The notes beneath the pieces are model-generated. The model did not search any database, had not been told where the DNA came from, and saw nothing but the letters and a program-made list of their open reading frames with translations. A program made the translations under genes and the position numbers. 64,000 nucleotides of DNA from Aquabacterium olei (lineage in GTDB: Bacteria > Pseudomonadota > Gammaproteobacteria > Burkholderiales > Burkholderiaceae_C), in assembly GCF_003100395.1 (NCBI RefSeq), contig NZ_CP029210.1, positions 620,001 to 684,000 of the forward strand, written 5' to 3'. Below, piece after piece: positions 56,487-64,000 of the stretch; positions within the stretch are counted from its first letter, which is position 1, and the number at the start of each line of letters is the position of its first letter.

Positions 56487-56861
56487 ATGTGCATCGGTGT
56501 GCCCATGCGCGTGTGCGCCATCGAGCCCGGCCACGCCTGGGTGGAGGGGCGCGGCGAGCGCCGTCGCGTCAACACGGCTCTGATCGGTGAGCCGGTGGTC
56601 GGCGAGTGGTTGCTGATCTTTCTTGAAGGCGCCCGCGAGCGTTTGGATGACGAGCGTGCGGCCGAGGTCAACGCCGCCCTCGATCTGATCGAAGGGGCGT
56701 TGAGCCCTGACGCCGGCATCGATCCCTTCGGTGACCCGGGCTTTGCGCTGCCTTCTGCCATGAGCGCGGCCCAGGTGGCGGCCTTGTCCGGTCAATCCCT
56801 TTCCTCCACTGGCTCAGATGGTGAGCCAGCATCCATCCCTCACGGAGCCCACCATGGCTGA
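56487..56861 (+). CDS. hoxL: HypC-family chaperone, HoxL/HupF type
   Basis: This 124-residue paralogue of HypC begins MCIGVPMRV, with Cys2 expected to carry the Fe(CN)2CO unit after removal of Met1. It is dedicated to the membrane-bound hydrogenase, whereas hypC at 62988 is the general copy. It has a longer, Ala/Ser-rich C-terminus than HypC. The start lies one base after the hoxM stop and the end overlaps the hoxO start by 8 bp. Confidence 0.93.
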   Translation: MCIGVPMRVCAIEPGHAWVEGRGERRRVNTALIGEPVVGEWLLIFLEGARERLDDERAAEVNAALDLIEGALSPDAGIDPFGDPGFALPSAMSAAQVAALSGQSLSSTGSDGEPASIPHGAHHG

Positions 56862-57327
56862 GAACACCTCGTCGACCCCGATCTTTGCCGACGCCCCTGC
56901 GCAGGCTCACCCGTTGATGCAGCGCCTGGTGCGCGAGCATGGTGCGCACTGGGTCGATCTGGCCACGCTCCCGGCCTGGCTGACCGCGGCGGCAGGCGAT
57001 GCCGTGATCCTGATTGCTGGCGATGCCGTGCGCTTCCCGGAAGGCCTGGACGTGGCCGTGGTGCTGCCCGAGCTGCGCACCGAATCGTGCCGGCCGTTCC
57101 GCATCGGCCTTGCCACGCCGGCAGACGAAGACGCGATCGGCCAGCGTTATGGCGCCCAGCGCCGGCCCTCGCTGGTGTTCGTGCGCGATGGCCGCTATGT
57201 CACCACCGTGTCCGGCATGCACGACTGGACCGATTTCCTGGCGCTGGTGCGCAACGCGCTGGCCAGCCCCACCACCCACGCCCCGATCGCCATCCAGGCG
57301 GCCGGCGCCGCCTCTTCCTGCCACTGA
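56854..57327 (+). CDS. hoxO: Thioredoxin-like Tat chaperone for the small subunit
   Basis: This 157-residue protein is of the HoxO/HyaE/HupG family, a thioredoxin-fold protein without the redox CxxC that holds the HoxK precursor before export. The family core is RRPSLVFVRDGRYVTTVSGMHDW. It overlaps hoxL by 8 bp, indicating translational coupling. A C-terminal extension ends in SSCH. Confidence 0.9.
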   Translation: MAENTSSTPIFADAPAQAHPLMQRLVREHGAHWVDLATLPAWLTAAAGDAVILIAGDAVRFPEGLDVAVVLPELRTESCRPFRIGLATPADEDAIGQRYGAQRRPSLVFVRDGRYVTTVSGMHDWTDFLALVRNALASPTTHAPIAIQAAGAASSCH

Positions 57328-57339
57328 CACGGAGCCCGC

Positions 57340-58245
57340 ATGAAGCCTTTTCCCATTCCCGTCGTGGCCGATCTGCCCATGGGCCCCGGCAGCCAGATCG
57401 AAGAAGACACGCTGGACTACATGGTCATGCCCAGCGGCATGTCCACCTACCAGGCGCCGGCCCTGCCCGAACGCGAGGAGATCGCCAGCCTGACGGGAGC
57501 CCACGAGGCACTGCGCCTGGCGCTGGCATGCCTGGACCGCGCCCGCCACGGGCTGCCCGCCGACCCGGTCGACCTGATGCACCTGAACGATGCCGAACGC
57601 CGCCTGATCAACCAGGTGCTGGGCGAGGGCGAGGTCAGCGTGCGCGTGAGCCTGGCCGACGGCGAGCTGGTGGTGCAGGAGGCGGTGTTCGCCGGCGTGT
57701 GGCGCGTGCTGCACCAGGTGACGCAGCGGGGCAGCGAGGCGCGCGTGGTGCGCAGCGACCGCATCGAGGTGGGACGCATTCCCCAAGGCGTACTGGAATC
57801 GGCCGCTGCCCGGGTTCAGGCCGGTGGCGCGCGCCGCGTGCGACTGCAACCGGACGACACGTCGGCCTGGCCGGCCGGGGTGATGAATGCACCCGCCATC
57901 CTGACCGAACTGGAAGACCACATCCATCTGTGGAAGCCCGGCGTGGCGGCCCATGTGGTCAACCTGACGCTGTTGCCATTGAGCCCGCAGGATGTGGCCG
58001 TGATCGACCAGACGCTGGGTCAGGGCCCGATCCAGATCCTGTCGCGCGGCTATGGCAACTGCCGCATCGTGCACACCGAGGTGCCGCTGACCTGGCGCGT
58101 GAGCTATTTCAACTCGCAGGACGCGCTGATCCTCGACACGGTCGAGGTGACGGACCTGCCGGAAGTGGCCTGCGCGGCCCGTGAAGACCTGGAAGACTCG
58201 CACGAGCGCCTGGCCGACATGCTGGCCTGGGTGGAAGGGGCCTGA
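57340..58245 (+). CDS. hoxQ: Hydrogenase expression/formation protein HoxQ
   Basis: This 301-residue protein belongs to the HyaF/HupH/HoxQ family that works with HoxO on the small subunit. Diagnostic segments are PMGPGSQIEEDTLDYMVMP near the start and LSRGYGNCRIVHT and WRVSYFNSQDALILDTVEV near the end. No catalytic motif is known. It lies 12 bp after hoxO. Confidence 0.94.
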   Translation: MKPFPIPVVADLPMGPGSQIEEDTLDYMVMPSGMSTYQAPALPEREEIASLTGAHEALRLALACLDRARHGLPADPVDLMHLNDAERRLINQVLGEGEVSVRVSLADGELVVQEAVFAGVWRVLHQVTQRGSEARVVRSDRIEVGRIPQGVLESAAARVQAGGARRVRLQPDDTSAWPAGVMNAPAILTELEDHIHLWKPGVAAHVVNLTLLPLSPQDVAVIDQTLGQGPIQILSRGYGNCRIVHTEVPLTWRVSYFNSQDALILDTVEVTDLPEVACAAREDLEDSHERLADMLAWVEGA

Positions 58246-58246
58246 C

Positions 58247-58486
58247 ATGAGCGACCTGGGTCAGCCGCGTTTCGAAGGCAGCTACCTGGGCGACCGTGCC
58301 CGGTTGCCGGACGGTGCCCGCCTGGAATGCAAGATCTGCTGGTGGGTGTACGACCCGGCCGAGGGCGATCCGGTGTGGCAGATCGAGCCCGGTACGCCGT
58401 TCACGGCCTTGCCGGCCCACTGGCGCTGCCCGCAGTGCGATGGGGCCGCCGACCAGTTCATGGTCCTGGGCGAGGACGCGGCCTGA
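58247..58486 (+). CDS. hoxR: Hydrogenase-associated rubredoxin
   Basis: This 79-residue rubredoxin binds one iron through Cys28-x-x-Cys31 (CKIC) and Cys61-x-x-Cys64 (CPQC). HoxR/HupI proteins are needed for Fe-S assembly of the small subunit under oxygen. A 20-residue N-terminal extension precedes the domain. Its start lies one base after the hoxQ stop. Confidence 0.96.
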   Translation: MSDLGQPRFEGSYLGDRARLPDGARLECKICWWVYDPAEGDPVWQIEPGTPFTALPAHWRCPQCDGAADQFMVLGEDAA

Positions 58487-58488
58487 CC

Positions 58489-59049
58489 ATGCACGCCGCC
58501 GTGGCATCGCCCCCGACGCTGTCGCCCGCCCAGGCTGAATGGGTGCGGCAGCTGGAGGCCACCTTCGCGCAGATCGCCCGCACCCGCATGGCGGGTCTGC
58601 CGGTGGTGCATCCGCGCCTGTGCGTGCAGGCTGTGGGCTTTCATGCGCGGTCGGTGCGGGTGGGCGGGGCAGCCGACGAGTCCCGAGCCATCGAAGCTGG
58701 CGCGTTGGGCGTGCTCGTCACGCCGTGGTTCATGAACCTCGTCTGGCGGGCCGACGCGGCGGAGGCCACACCGCTGCCGGTGGGGCAGACGCGCGTTCGC
58801 ACGCTGGCTGGCGAGGCCATGCCTTTTCTGGGGGCGTTCGAGCCCGCCATCGGCGCCTTCGAAGCGTGTTCGCTGATTTCGCCGATGTTCCAGTTTGCCG
58901 ACCATGCCGCTGCCGTGGCCACCGCCACCGCCGTGCTGCAGGCGCTGCGGGAGGTGCCCGACGAAGCCGCTCGCGTGGCGGCGCGACGGGGTTTCCTCTT
59001 CGGTCGGTCGGGCCGCAGCAGCCCGCCTTCCACGGAGTCATCGCGATGA
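58489..59049 (+). CDS. hoxT: HybE-family assembly chaperone
   Basis: This 186-residue protein is of the HoxT/HupJ/HybE family (TIGR03993), which helps assembly of the HoxK subunit and the Tat-linked complex. Typical segments are FAQIARTRMAGLPVVHPRLCVQAVGF and VLVTPWFMNLVW. It follows hoxR by two bases and overlaps the next start codon (ATGA at 59046). Confidence 0.93.
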   Translation: MHAAVASPPTLSPAQAEWVRQLEATFAQIARTRMAGLPVVHPRLCVQAVGFHARSVRVGGAADESRAIEAGALGVLVTPWFMNLVWRADAAEATPLPVGQTRVRTLAGEAMPFLGAFEPAIGAFEACSLISPMFQFADHAAAVATATAVLQALREVPDEAARVAARRGFLFGRSGRSSPPSTESSR

Positions 59050-60341
59050 CGTCGATGACGGCACCCATGATGAGCGAGGTCGATCGGCTGACGGGCCGCG
59101 TCGTGCTGCACCTCGACGCGCCTGCACCCCGCCTGAGCAACGAGCGGCCGGAGCTGGTGAACGCGCTCACGCGGGGCAAGCCGGCCTCGGCCTTGCCGAC
59201 GCTGGTGTCGGCGCTGTTCTCCCTGTGCGGGCATGCGCACCAGATCACCTCGGCCCTGGCCGTGCGTGCGGCCCAGGGCGAGGCCGCGGCCTTGTCGGGC
59301 CGGGACGCCGCCGCGCTGCAGCTCGAAACGCTGCGCGAGCACCTGCGCCGCTTGTGGCTGGACTGGCCGCGCGTGCTGCGGGGCGAGGCCTCGATCCCTG
59401 TGGACCGCCTGCAGTCGCTGCACAGCTGCCCGGCGCTGCAGGGACCGCTGTCGCGTCTGGCGGCCGAGCCGGAGGCCGTGCTGGCGCCCACGCGGGCCTG
59501 GCTCGAAACCCATGTGTTCGGCGAGCCGCTGACAGTGTGGCTGCTGCACTGGCTGCGCGATGGCGAGGCGGCGCTGGCCGACTGGTGCCATCGCACTGAC
59601 ACCTTGCCTGCACGCCTGTTGCGCGACGTGCGTGCCGCGGCCCAGGCCGTGCGCCATCCCCTGCGTGCTCTGGTGGTGACCGAGGGAGAGGCCTTGCGCG
59701 GGCTGGTGCAGCGCCTGGCCAGCCAGCCCGGCCACGCCCGCGTGCCGGCGTGGGACGGGGTGCCCGTGGAAACCGGGCCGTGGTGCCGCACGCACGAGAC
59801 CGATCGCCTGCCCGAGTCGCGCACGCTGTGGTGGCGCATGGGCGCGCGGCTCGCCGACCTGGCGCGCCTGGCCTTGCCCGATGAGCCGGCCCTGCCTGTG
59901 TCTCCCGGCCTGTCTGCGTTTGTCGCGGGGCCGGCGGGCCGGCATGTCCTGCAGTCCGGTGCGGTCTCGCTCGGAGATCACGCGGGCGTCGCCTGGGTCG
60001 AAATGGCCCGGGGCACGCTGTTGCACTGGGTGGCGCTGGACGGGGAGGGGCCGCGGGCCACCGTGCGCGCCTGCCAGGTGGTGGCCCCCACCGAGTGGAA
60101 CTTTCACCCGCAGGGACCGGTGGCCAGCCTGCTGCTGCATGACCCGGCCCTGTGTGACCGCACCCGTCTGGCGCTGCTGCCCACGGTGTCGGCCGCGTAT
60201 GACCCTTGCGTGCCGTTTGCGGTCATGTCACCGGATGGCAGCGTCTGCCCTGCGGCCGACTTCCCCGCGACGGCGCCTTTGGTGCAGACTGTGCAACCCG
60301 GTCCGTTACAGGGCCCTGAGGAGTCCCCATGCACGAACTGA
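59046..60341 (+). CDS. hoxV: Hydrogenase large-subunit-like scaffold HoxV
   Basis: This 431-residue HoxV/HupK protein resembles a large subunit that has lost most metal ligands. Cys61 in LCGHAH corresponds to the L1 motif and Cys388 in DPCVPF to the L2 motif; the other two cysteines are absent. Such proteins act as scaffolds for the Fe(CN)2CO unit during oxic maturation. It overlaps hoxT at its start and hypA by 13 bp at its end. Confidence 0.93.
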   Translation: MTSMTAPMMSEVDRLTGRVVLHLDAPAPRLSNERPELVNALTRGKPASALPTLVSALFSLCGHAHQITSALAVRAAQGEAAALSGRDAAALQLETLREHLRRLWLDWPRVLRGEASIPVDRLQSLHSCPALQGPLSRLAAEPEAVLAPTRAWLETHVFGEPLTVWLLHWLRDGEAALADWCHRTDTLPARLLRDVRAAAQAVRHPLRALVVTEGEALRGLVQRLASQPGHARVPAWDGVPVETGPWCRTHETDRLPESRTLWWRMGARLADLARLALPDEPALPVSPGLSAFVAGPAGRHVLQSGAVSLGDHAGVAWVEMARGTLLHWVALDGEGPRATVRACQVVAPTEWNFHPQGPVASLLLHDPALCDRTRLALLPTVSAAYDPCVPFAVMSPDGSVCPAADFPATAPLVQTVQPGPLQGPEESPCTN

Positions 60342-60691
60342 GTCTGGCGGGCGGCATCGTCCAGCTCGTGGAAGACGCCGCGGCGCGCGAGCGTTTCCGT
60401 CGCGTGCAGGTGCTGCGCCTGGAAGCGGGCGCCTTGTCGGGCGTCGAGGTGCGTGCGTTGCGCTTTGCGCTTGAATCCATCGTGCCTGGCACCTGCCTGG
60501 CCGAGGCCCGCATCGAGATCGATGAACCGCCGGCCCAGGCCTGGTGCCTGGGCTGCAACCAGTCCGTGCCCATCCTGAGCCGGCTGGATCCTTGCCCCGA
60601 ATGTGGCGGCGCGCGCCTGCAGCCCACGGGCGGCACCGAGCTGCGCGTTGTCGACCTGCTGGTGGACGACGAGCCCGCCACCCAACCCTGA
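60329..60691 (+). CDS. hypA: Hydrogenase nickel-incorporation protein HypA
   Basis: This 120-residue metallochaperone has the N-terminal Ni-binding MHE motif (His2) and a zinc site of Cys73, Cys76, Cys89 and Cys92. It delivers nickel to the large subunit together with HypB. Overlap with hoxV suggests coupled translation. Confidence 0.97.
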   Translation: MHELSLAGGIVQLVEDAAARERFRRVQVLRLEAGALSGVEVRALRFALESIVPGTCLAEARIEIDEPPAQAWCLGCNQSVPILSRLDPCPECGGARLQPTGGTELRVVDLLVDDEPATQP

Positions 60692-60709
60692 ATTCGATTG
60701 GAGTCCACC

Positions 60710-61684
60710 ATGTGTGTCGTCTGTGGATGTTCTGGCGGCGATGCTGCCAAGCTTGAAGGGGCCCACGCCCACGCGCATGACCACGATCATGGTCATGACC
60801 ACGTTCATCCTCACACCCACCCGCATCCGCACGAGCACGGCCATGCCCACCACGCCCACGAGGCGGTGGGCACCCCTCAGGTCGATGCGGCCACGGGCGA
60901 CCTGCACTACGGCGCCGGCGCGGCCCGGGTCAGCGTGCCGGGCATGAGCCAGGCGCGCGCCATCCAGATCGAAACCGATGTGCTCGGTGAGAACCGCCGC
61001 GTCGCGCAGCGCAACCGCGCGCATTTCTTCGCGCACGGCGTCACCGCGCTCAACCTCGTGTCCAGCCCGGGTTCGGGCAAGACCACGCTGCTGTGCGCCA
61101 CCATCGAGGCGCTCAAGCGCAGCCATCCGGGCCTGCCCGTGGCCGTGATCGAAGGCGACCAGCAGACCAGCGTCGATGCCGACCGCATCCGTGCGACCGG
61201 CGCGCCGGCCATCCAGGTCAACACCGGCAAGGGCTGCCACCTCGATGCACCCATGGTGGCCGAGGCCTTCGAGCGCCTGCCCTTGCATGGGGCGGTGGCG
61301 GCCCACGGGCACGCGCATCACCATGACCATGGAGATCACCACCACCATCACCACCACGCCGAGAAGCTGCTGTTCATCGAGAACGTCGGCAACCTCGTCT
61401 GCCCGGCCATGTGGGACCTGGGCGAAGCGGCCAAGGTCGCCATCCTGTCGGTGACGGAAGGCGAGGACAAGCCGCTGAAGTACCCGGACATGTTTGCCGC
61501 GGCCCGCCTGATGCTGGTCAACAAGGTCGACCTCTTGCCCTACCTGAGCTTCGACGTGGCCCGCTGCATCGAGAACGCCCGCCGCGTCAACCCGGCCATC
61601 GAGGTGATCGAGGTGTCGGCCACCACCGGCGCGGGCATGGACCGCTGGGTCAGCTGGCTGATGCACGTCGAGCCCACGCTGTGA
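60710..61684 (+). CDS. hypB: Hydrogenase nickel-incorporation GTPase HypB
   Basis: This 324-residue GTPase drives nickel delivery. The N-terminus has the high-affinity CVVCGC nickel site followed by a long His-rich stretch (about residues 20-50). The G domain has P-loop SSPGSGKT (118-125), [22 protein letters not shown] and NKVDLLP. An unusual second His-rich insert of about 18 residues (199-216, with 11 His) interrupts the G domain between [10 protein letters not shown] and [10 protein letters not shown]. The start at 60710 fits the MCVVCG family N-terminus. Confidence 0.96.
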   Translation: MCVVCGCSGGDAAKLEGAHAHAHDHDHGHDHVHPHTHPHPHEHGHAHHAHEAVGTPQVDAATGDLHYGAGAARVSVPGMSQARAIQIETDVLGENRRVAQRNRAHFFAHGVTALNLVSSPGSGKTTLLCATIEALKRSHPGLPVAVIEGDQQTSVDADRIRATGAPAIQVNTGKGCHLDAPMVAEAFERLPLHGAVAAHGHAHHHDHGDHHHHHHHAEKLLFIENVGNLVCPAMWDLGEAAKVAILSVTEGEDKPLKYPDMFAAARLMLVNKVDLLPYLSFDVARCIENARRVNPAIEVIEVSATTGAGMDRWVSWLMHVEPTL

Positions 61685-61689
61685 ACGCG

Positions 61690-62988
61690 ATGTCGTCTCC
61701 TGTTGCCCTGCACACCCAGTCGGTGCCGCAGCCGGCCCCGCGCCGCATCCTCGCGGTGGGCGCGTGGCTCAAGAACACCGCGTGCCGCCTGGAGGGTGAC
61801 ACGGTGCGCTGGTCGCCGCTGCATGGTGACCTGGCGGAGCCGGCCCAGTGCATGGCGCTGGAGGCCTCGATCGAGGCGCTGCTGGCCGAGGGCCCGGTTG
61901 ACGCGATCGTGCACGATCTGCACCCCGATTTCTTCAGCACACGCCTCGCGCAGCGCTGGGCTCAGCAGCTGGGCGTGCCGGCCATCGGCGTGCAGCACCA
62001 CCATGCCCACATTGCCGCGCTGCAGGCCGAGCACGGCCTGGGCGAGCCGGTGCTGGGCCTGGCCCTCGATGGCGTGGGCCTGGGCACCGACGGGGTGGCG
62101 TGGGGTGGCGAACTGCTGTGGGTGGACGGGGCGCGCTGGTCGCGCCTGGGCCACCTGTCGCCCCTGTGCCTGCCGGGCGGCGATGTGGCCGCGCGCGAGC
62201 CTTGGCGCATGGCCGCCGCGACGCTGCACGCGCTGGGCCGCACCGACGAGATCCCCGAGCGCCTGGGCGCCCACCACGGCGAATCGGCCACGCGACTGCT
62301 GTCGGCCATGCTGTCGAAGCGGCTCAACAGCCCGCTGACGACGGGGGCAGGGCGCTGGTTCGATGCGGCTGCGGGCGCGCTCGGCCTGGGCGCCCGCCAG
62401 GTCTTCGAGGCGCAGGCGGCGATCGCGCTGGAGCAGGCCGCCACCGCCTGGCTGGCCGAGCACCCGATGCAGGCCGAAGCCGACGATGCGCCCGTTCGCG
62501 ATGACGGCACGCTCGACCTGCTGCCCCTGATGACGCGCCTGTGGGCCCTGACCGACACCGATCCGGCTGACCGGCGTGGCGAGCCGGATGCCGCGCTGCG
62601 CGGTGAAGGGGCTGCGCGCTTTCACGTGACCCTGGCCGATGGCCTGGCCCGCTGGGCCGTGCAGGCCGCCCAACGCCATGGCGTGCGCACCGTGGTGCTG
62701 GGCGGTGGCTGTTTCTACAACCGCTTGCTGGTGGCCCGCCTGCGTGAAGGCCTGGCGCACCACGCCGAGCAGGCCGGCTTGCCCACGCTGCGCGTGCTGC
62801 AGGCCGAGGCCGTGTCCTGCGGCGACGCGGGCCTGGCCATGGGACAGGCCTGGGCGGTGGCTCATCTGTCGAGCCTGTCCGACCTCGCGTCCGGCCAGAT
62901 CGACCCGCTGCCTGTTCCGTCGCCCGTGGCCGATCCGCGCTGCCCGACCCCACCCGTTCCCGTCCTGTCCCCCGAAGGAGCCCGCTGA
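61690..62988 (+). CDS. hypF: Truncated carbamoyltransferase HypF (HypF1 type)
   Basis: This 432-residue protein contains only the C-terminal Kae1-like carbamoyl-transferase half of HypF. Its features are QHHHAHIAAL (metal-binding His), ALDGVGLGTDGVAWGGELL and GGGCFYNRLLV. The acylphosphatase, zinc-finger and YrdC domains of full-length HypF (about 750 residues) are absent; the frame shows no remnant of them. The HypF1 copy of Cupriavidus is likewise short. ATG 61690 is used; GTG 61681 overlapping the hypB stop is the alternative. A full HypF may exist elsewhere in the genome. Confidence 0.93.
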   Translation: MSSPVALHTQSVPQPAPRRILAVGAWLKNTACRLEGDTVRWSPLHGDLAEPAQCMALEASIEALLAEGPVDAIVHDLHPDFFSTRLAQRWAQQLGVPAIGVQHHHAHIAALQAEHGLGEPVLGLALDGVGLGTDGVAWGGELLWVDGARWSRLGHLSPLCLPGGDVAAREPWRMAAATLHALGRTDEIPERLGAHHGESATRLLSAMLSKRLNSPLTTGAGRWFDAAAGALGLGARQVFEAQAAIALEQAATAWLAEHPMQAEADDAPVRDDGTLDLLPLMTRLWALTDTDPADRRGEPDAALRGEGAARFHVTLADGLARWAVQAAQRHGVRTVVLGGGCFYNRLLVARLREGLAHHAEQAGLPTLRVLQAEAVSCGDAGLAMGQAWAVAHLSSLSDLASGQIDPLPVPSPVADPRCPTPPVPVLSPEGAR

Positions 62989-63248
62989 TGTGCCTAGCCC
63001 TGCCTGCCCAAGTCGTCGAGAAACGCGACGGCGACGAGGCGATCGTGAACCTGGGCGGCGTGCGCAAGGCGGTCTCGCTCGCCCTCGTGCCCGAAGCTGA
63101 AATCGGTGACTACGTGATCGTGCACGTGGGTCACGCCATCGGCCTGCTGGACCGGGACGAGGCCGAGAAGACGCTCGCGCTGTTTGCCGAGCTCGATGCC
63201 GCGCAGGCCGCCGAAGCGGCACTGACCACCGGAGGCGCCGCCACATGA
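62988..63248 (+). CDS. hypC: Hydrogenase maturation chaperone HypC
   Basis: This 86-residue chaperone begins MCLALPAQVV with the functional Cys2 and binds HypD while the Fe(CN)2CO unit is built. It shares a base with the hypF stop (TGATG) and overlaps hypD (ATGA), so the three are translationally coupled. Confidence 0.97.
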   Translation: MCLALPAQVVEKRDGDEAIVNLGGVRKAVSLALVPEAEIGDYVIVHVGHAIGLLDRDEAEKTLALFAELDAAQAAEAALTTGGAAT

Positions 63249-64000
63249 AGTACATCGACGAATTCCGCGACGGGGCCATCGCGCGCCAGCTGGGTGAACG
63301 CATCCACGCCGAGGCGCACCCCGACCGCGTCTACCGCTTCATGGAGTTCTGTGGCGGCCACACGCACGCACTGTCCCGCTACGGCGTGACCGAGCTGCTG
63401 CCGCCCCAGGTGCAGATGATTCACGGCCCGGGCTGCCCGGTGTGCGTGCTGCCCATCGGCCGCATCGACCTGGCCATCCGCCTGGCGCTCGAGCGCGGCG
63501 CCATCGTCTGCACCTACGGTGACACGATGCGGGTGCCGGCGTCTGACGGCCTGTCGCTGATCAAGGCCAAGGCCCGCGGTGGCGACATCCGCATGGTGTA
63601 TTCCGCGGCCGATGCGCTGAAGACGGCGCAGGCCCATCCTGACCGCGAGGTGGTGTTCTTTGCCATCGGCTTCGAAACCACCACGCCGCCCACCGCGCTG
63701 GTGGTGCAACAGGCCGAGCGCCTCGGCGTCAAGAACTTCAGCGTGCTGTGCTGCCACGTGCTGACGCCAGCCGCCGTCACGCACATCCTCGCGGCGCCCG
63801 ATGCCGAGCAGCATGGCAAGGTCGAGCTCGACGGCTTCATCGGCCCAGCCCACGTCAGCATCGTCATCGGCTCCGATCCGTATGTGCCGTTTGCCGAGGG
63901 CTGGCACAAGCCGGTGGTGATTGCCGGCTTCGAGCCGCTCGATGTGATGCAGGCCATCCTGATGCTGGTGCGCCAGGTCAACGAAGGCCGCGCCGAGGTG
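63245..64000 (+). CDS. hypD: Hydrogenase maturation protein HypD (3' end outside window)
   Basis: The first 252 codons of HypD are present; the family is about 370-380 residues. The protein holds the Fe(CN)2CO precursor with HypC and has a [4Fe-4S] cluster. FMEFCGGHTHA, GPGCPVCVLP and IGFETTTPPTA are the conserved motifs. By analogy hypE should follow beyond the window. Confidence 0.96.
   Translation, partial: MKYIDEFRDGAIARQLGERIHAEAHPDRVYRFMEFCGGHTHALSRYGVTELLPPQVQMIHGPGCPVCVLPIGRIDLAIRLALERGAIVCTYGDTMRVPASDGLSLIKAKARGGDIRMVYSAADALKTAQAHPDREVVFFAIGFETTTPPTALVVQQAERLGVKNFSVLCCHVLTPAAVTHILAAPDAEQHGKVELDGFIGPAHVSIVIGSDPYVPFAEGWHKPVVIAGFEPLDVMQAILMLVRQVNEGRAEV

Overview
The window is a GC-rich chromosomal segment from a betaproteobacterium. 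It most resembles the Burkholderiales, in particular the Leptothrix/Rubrivivax/Ideonella/Azohydromonas type of lineage; this is inferred from gene content, gene order and protein character, not from a search. Coding density is very high. I saw no rRNA, tRNA, insertion sequence, prophage, CRISPR array or replication origin. Both ends cut through genes: catB on the left and hypD on the right.

Left part (1-24.8 kb). The end of a catBCA catechol ortho-cleavage operon comes first. It is followed by a giant AsmA/DUF748 envelope protein, a miniature flagellar-rod-like protein, DNA polymerase IV, a small lipoprotein, a [2Fe-2S] ferredoxin, a DUF1653 protein, a glutathione transferase, a WbpM/FlaA1-type nucleotide-sugar dehydratase, a large hybrid sensor kinase, a secreted metallo-beta-lactamase-fold hydrolase, a CtpA protease overlapping a ThiF/MoeB-type E1-like enzyme, a LOG-family protein and a patatin. 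Next is the classical rplU-rpmA-obgE-proB housekeeping block. Its Obg GTPase carries an unusual C-terminal tail of about 230 residues, rich in Lys and Ala and resembling histone H1. A periplasmic solute-binding-like protein closes this part.

Middle part (24.8-50.7 kb). It contains rppH and proS (divergent), a lytic transglycosylase, and the minus-strand set hemA-prfA-prmC-[barrel-like unknown]-grxD-ubiX. Queuosine-precursor genes queE and a queD-like gene precede biotin genes bioA and bioD; bioF lies 9 kb away. A MocR-type regulator is divergent from a pyridoxamine-oxidase-fold protein. Then come a BAX-inhibitor-1 family membrane protein, an HPF/RaiA-like protein, a NhaR-type LysR regulator, a three-gene Fe(III) ABC importer with two candidate Fur boxes, a degenerate HD-GYP protein, miaB, an exported unknown and a MurU-like nucleotidyltransferase.

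Right part (50.7-64 kb). A continuous plus-strand [NiFe]-hydrogenase locus has the order hoxK-hoxG-hupE-hoxZ-(HigA-like HTH)-hoxM-L-O-Q-R-T-V-hypA-B-F-C-D. This is the layout of the O2-tolerant membrane-bound hydrogenase of Cupriavidus necator (Ralstonia eutropha), with two extra genes. The small subunit carries all six cysteines of the [4Fe-3S] proximal cluster, and HypF is the truncated HypF1 type. The locus therefore encodes a complete structural unit, cytochrome b link, nickel permease, maturation protease, Tat-linked chaperones and pleiotropic Hyp machinery for respiratory H2 oxidation. A 324-bp upstream region contains a perfect TGT-N10-ACA palindrome and a sigma-54-like element.

Together the genes suggest a versatile, aerobic soil or water heterotroph that degrades aromatics, makes biotin and can probably supplement growth with hydrogen.
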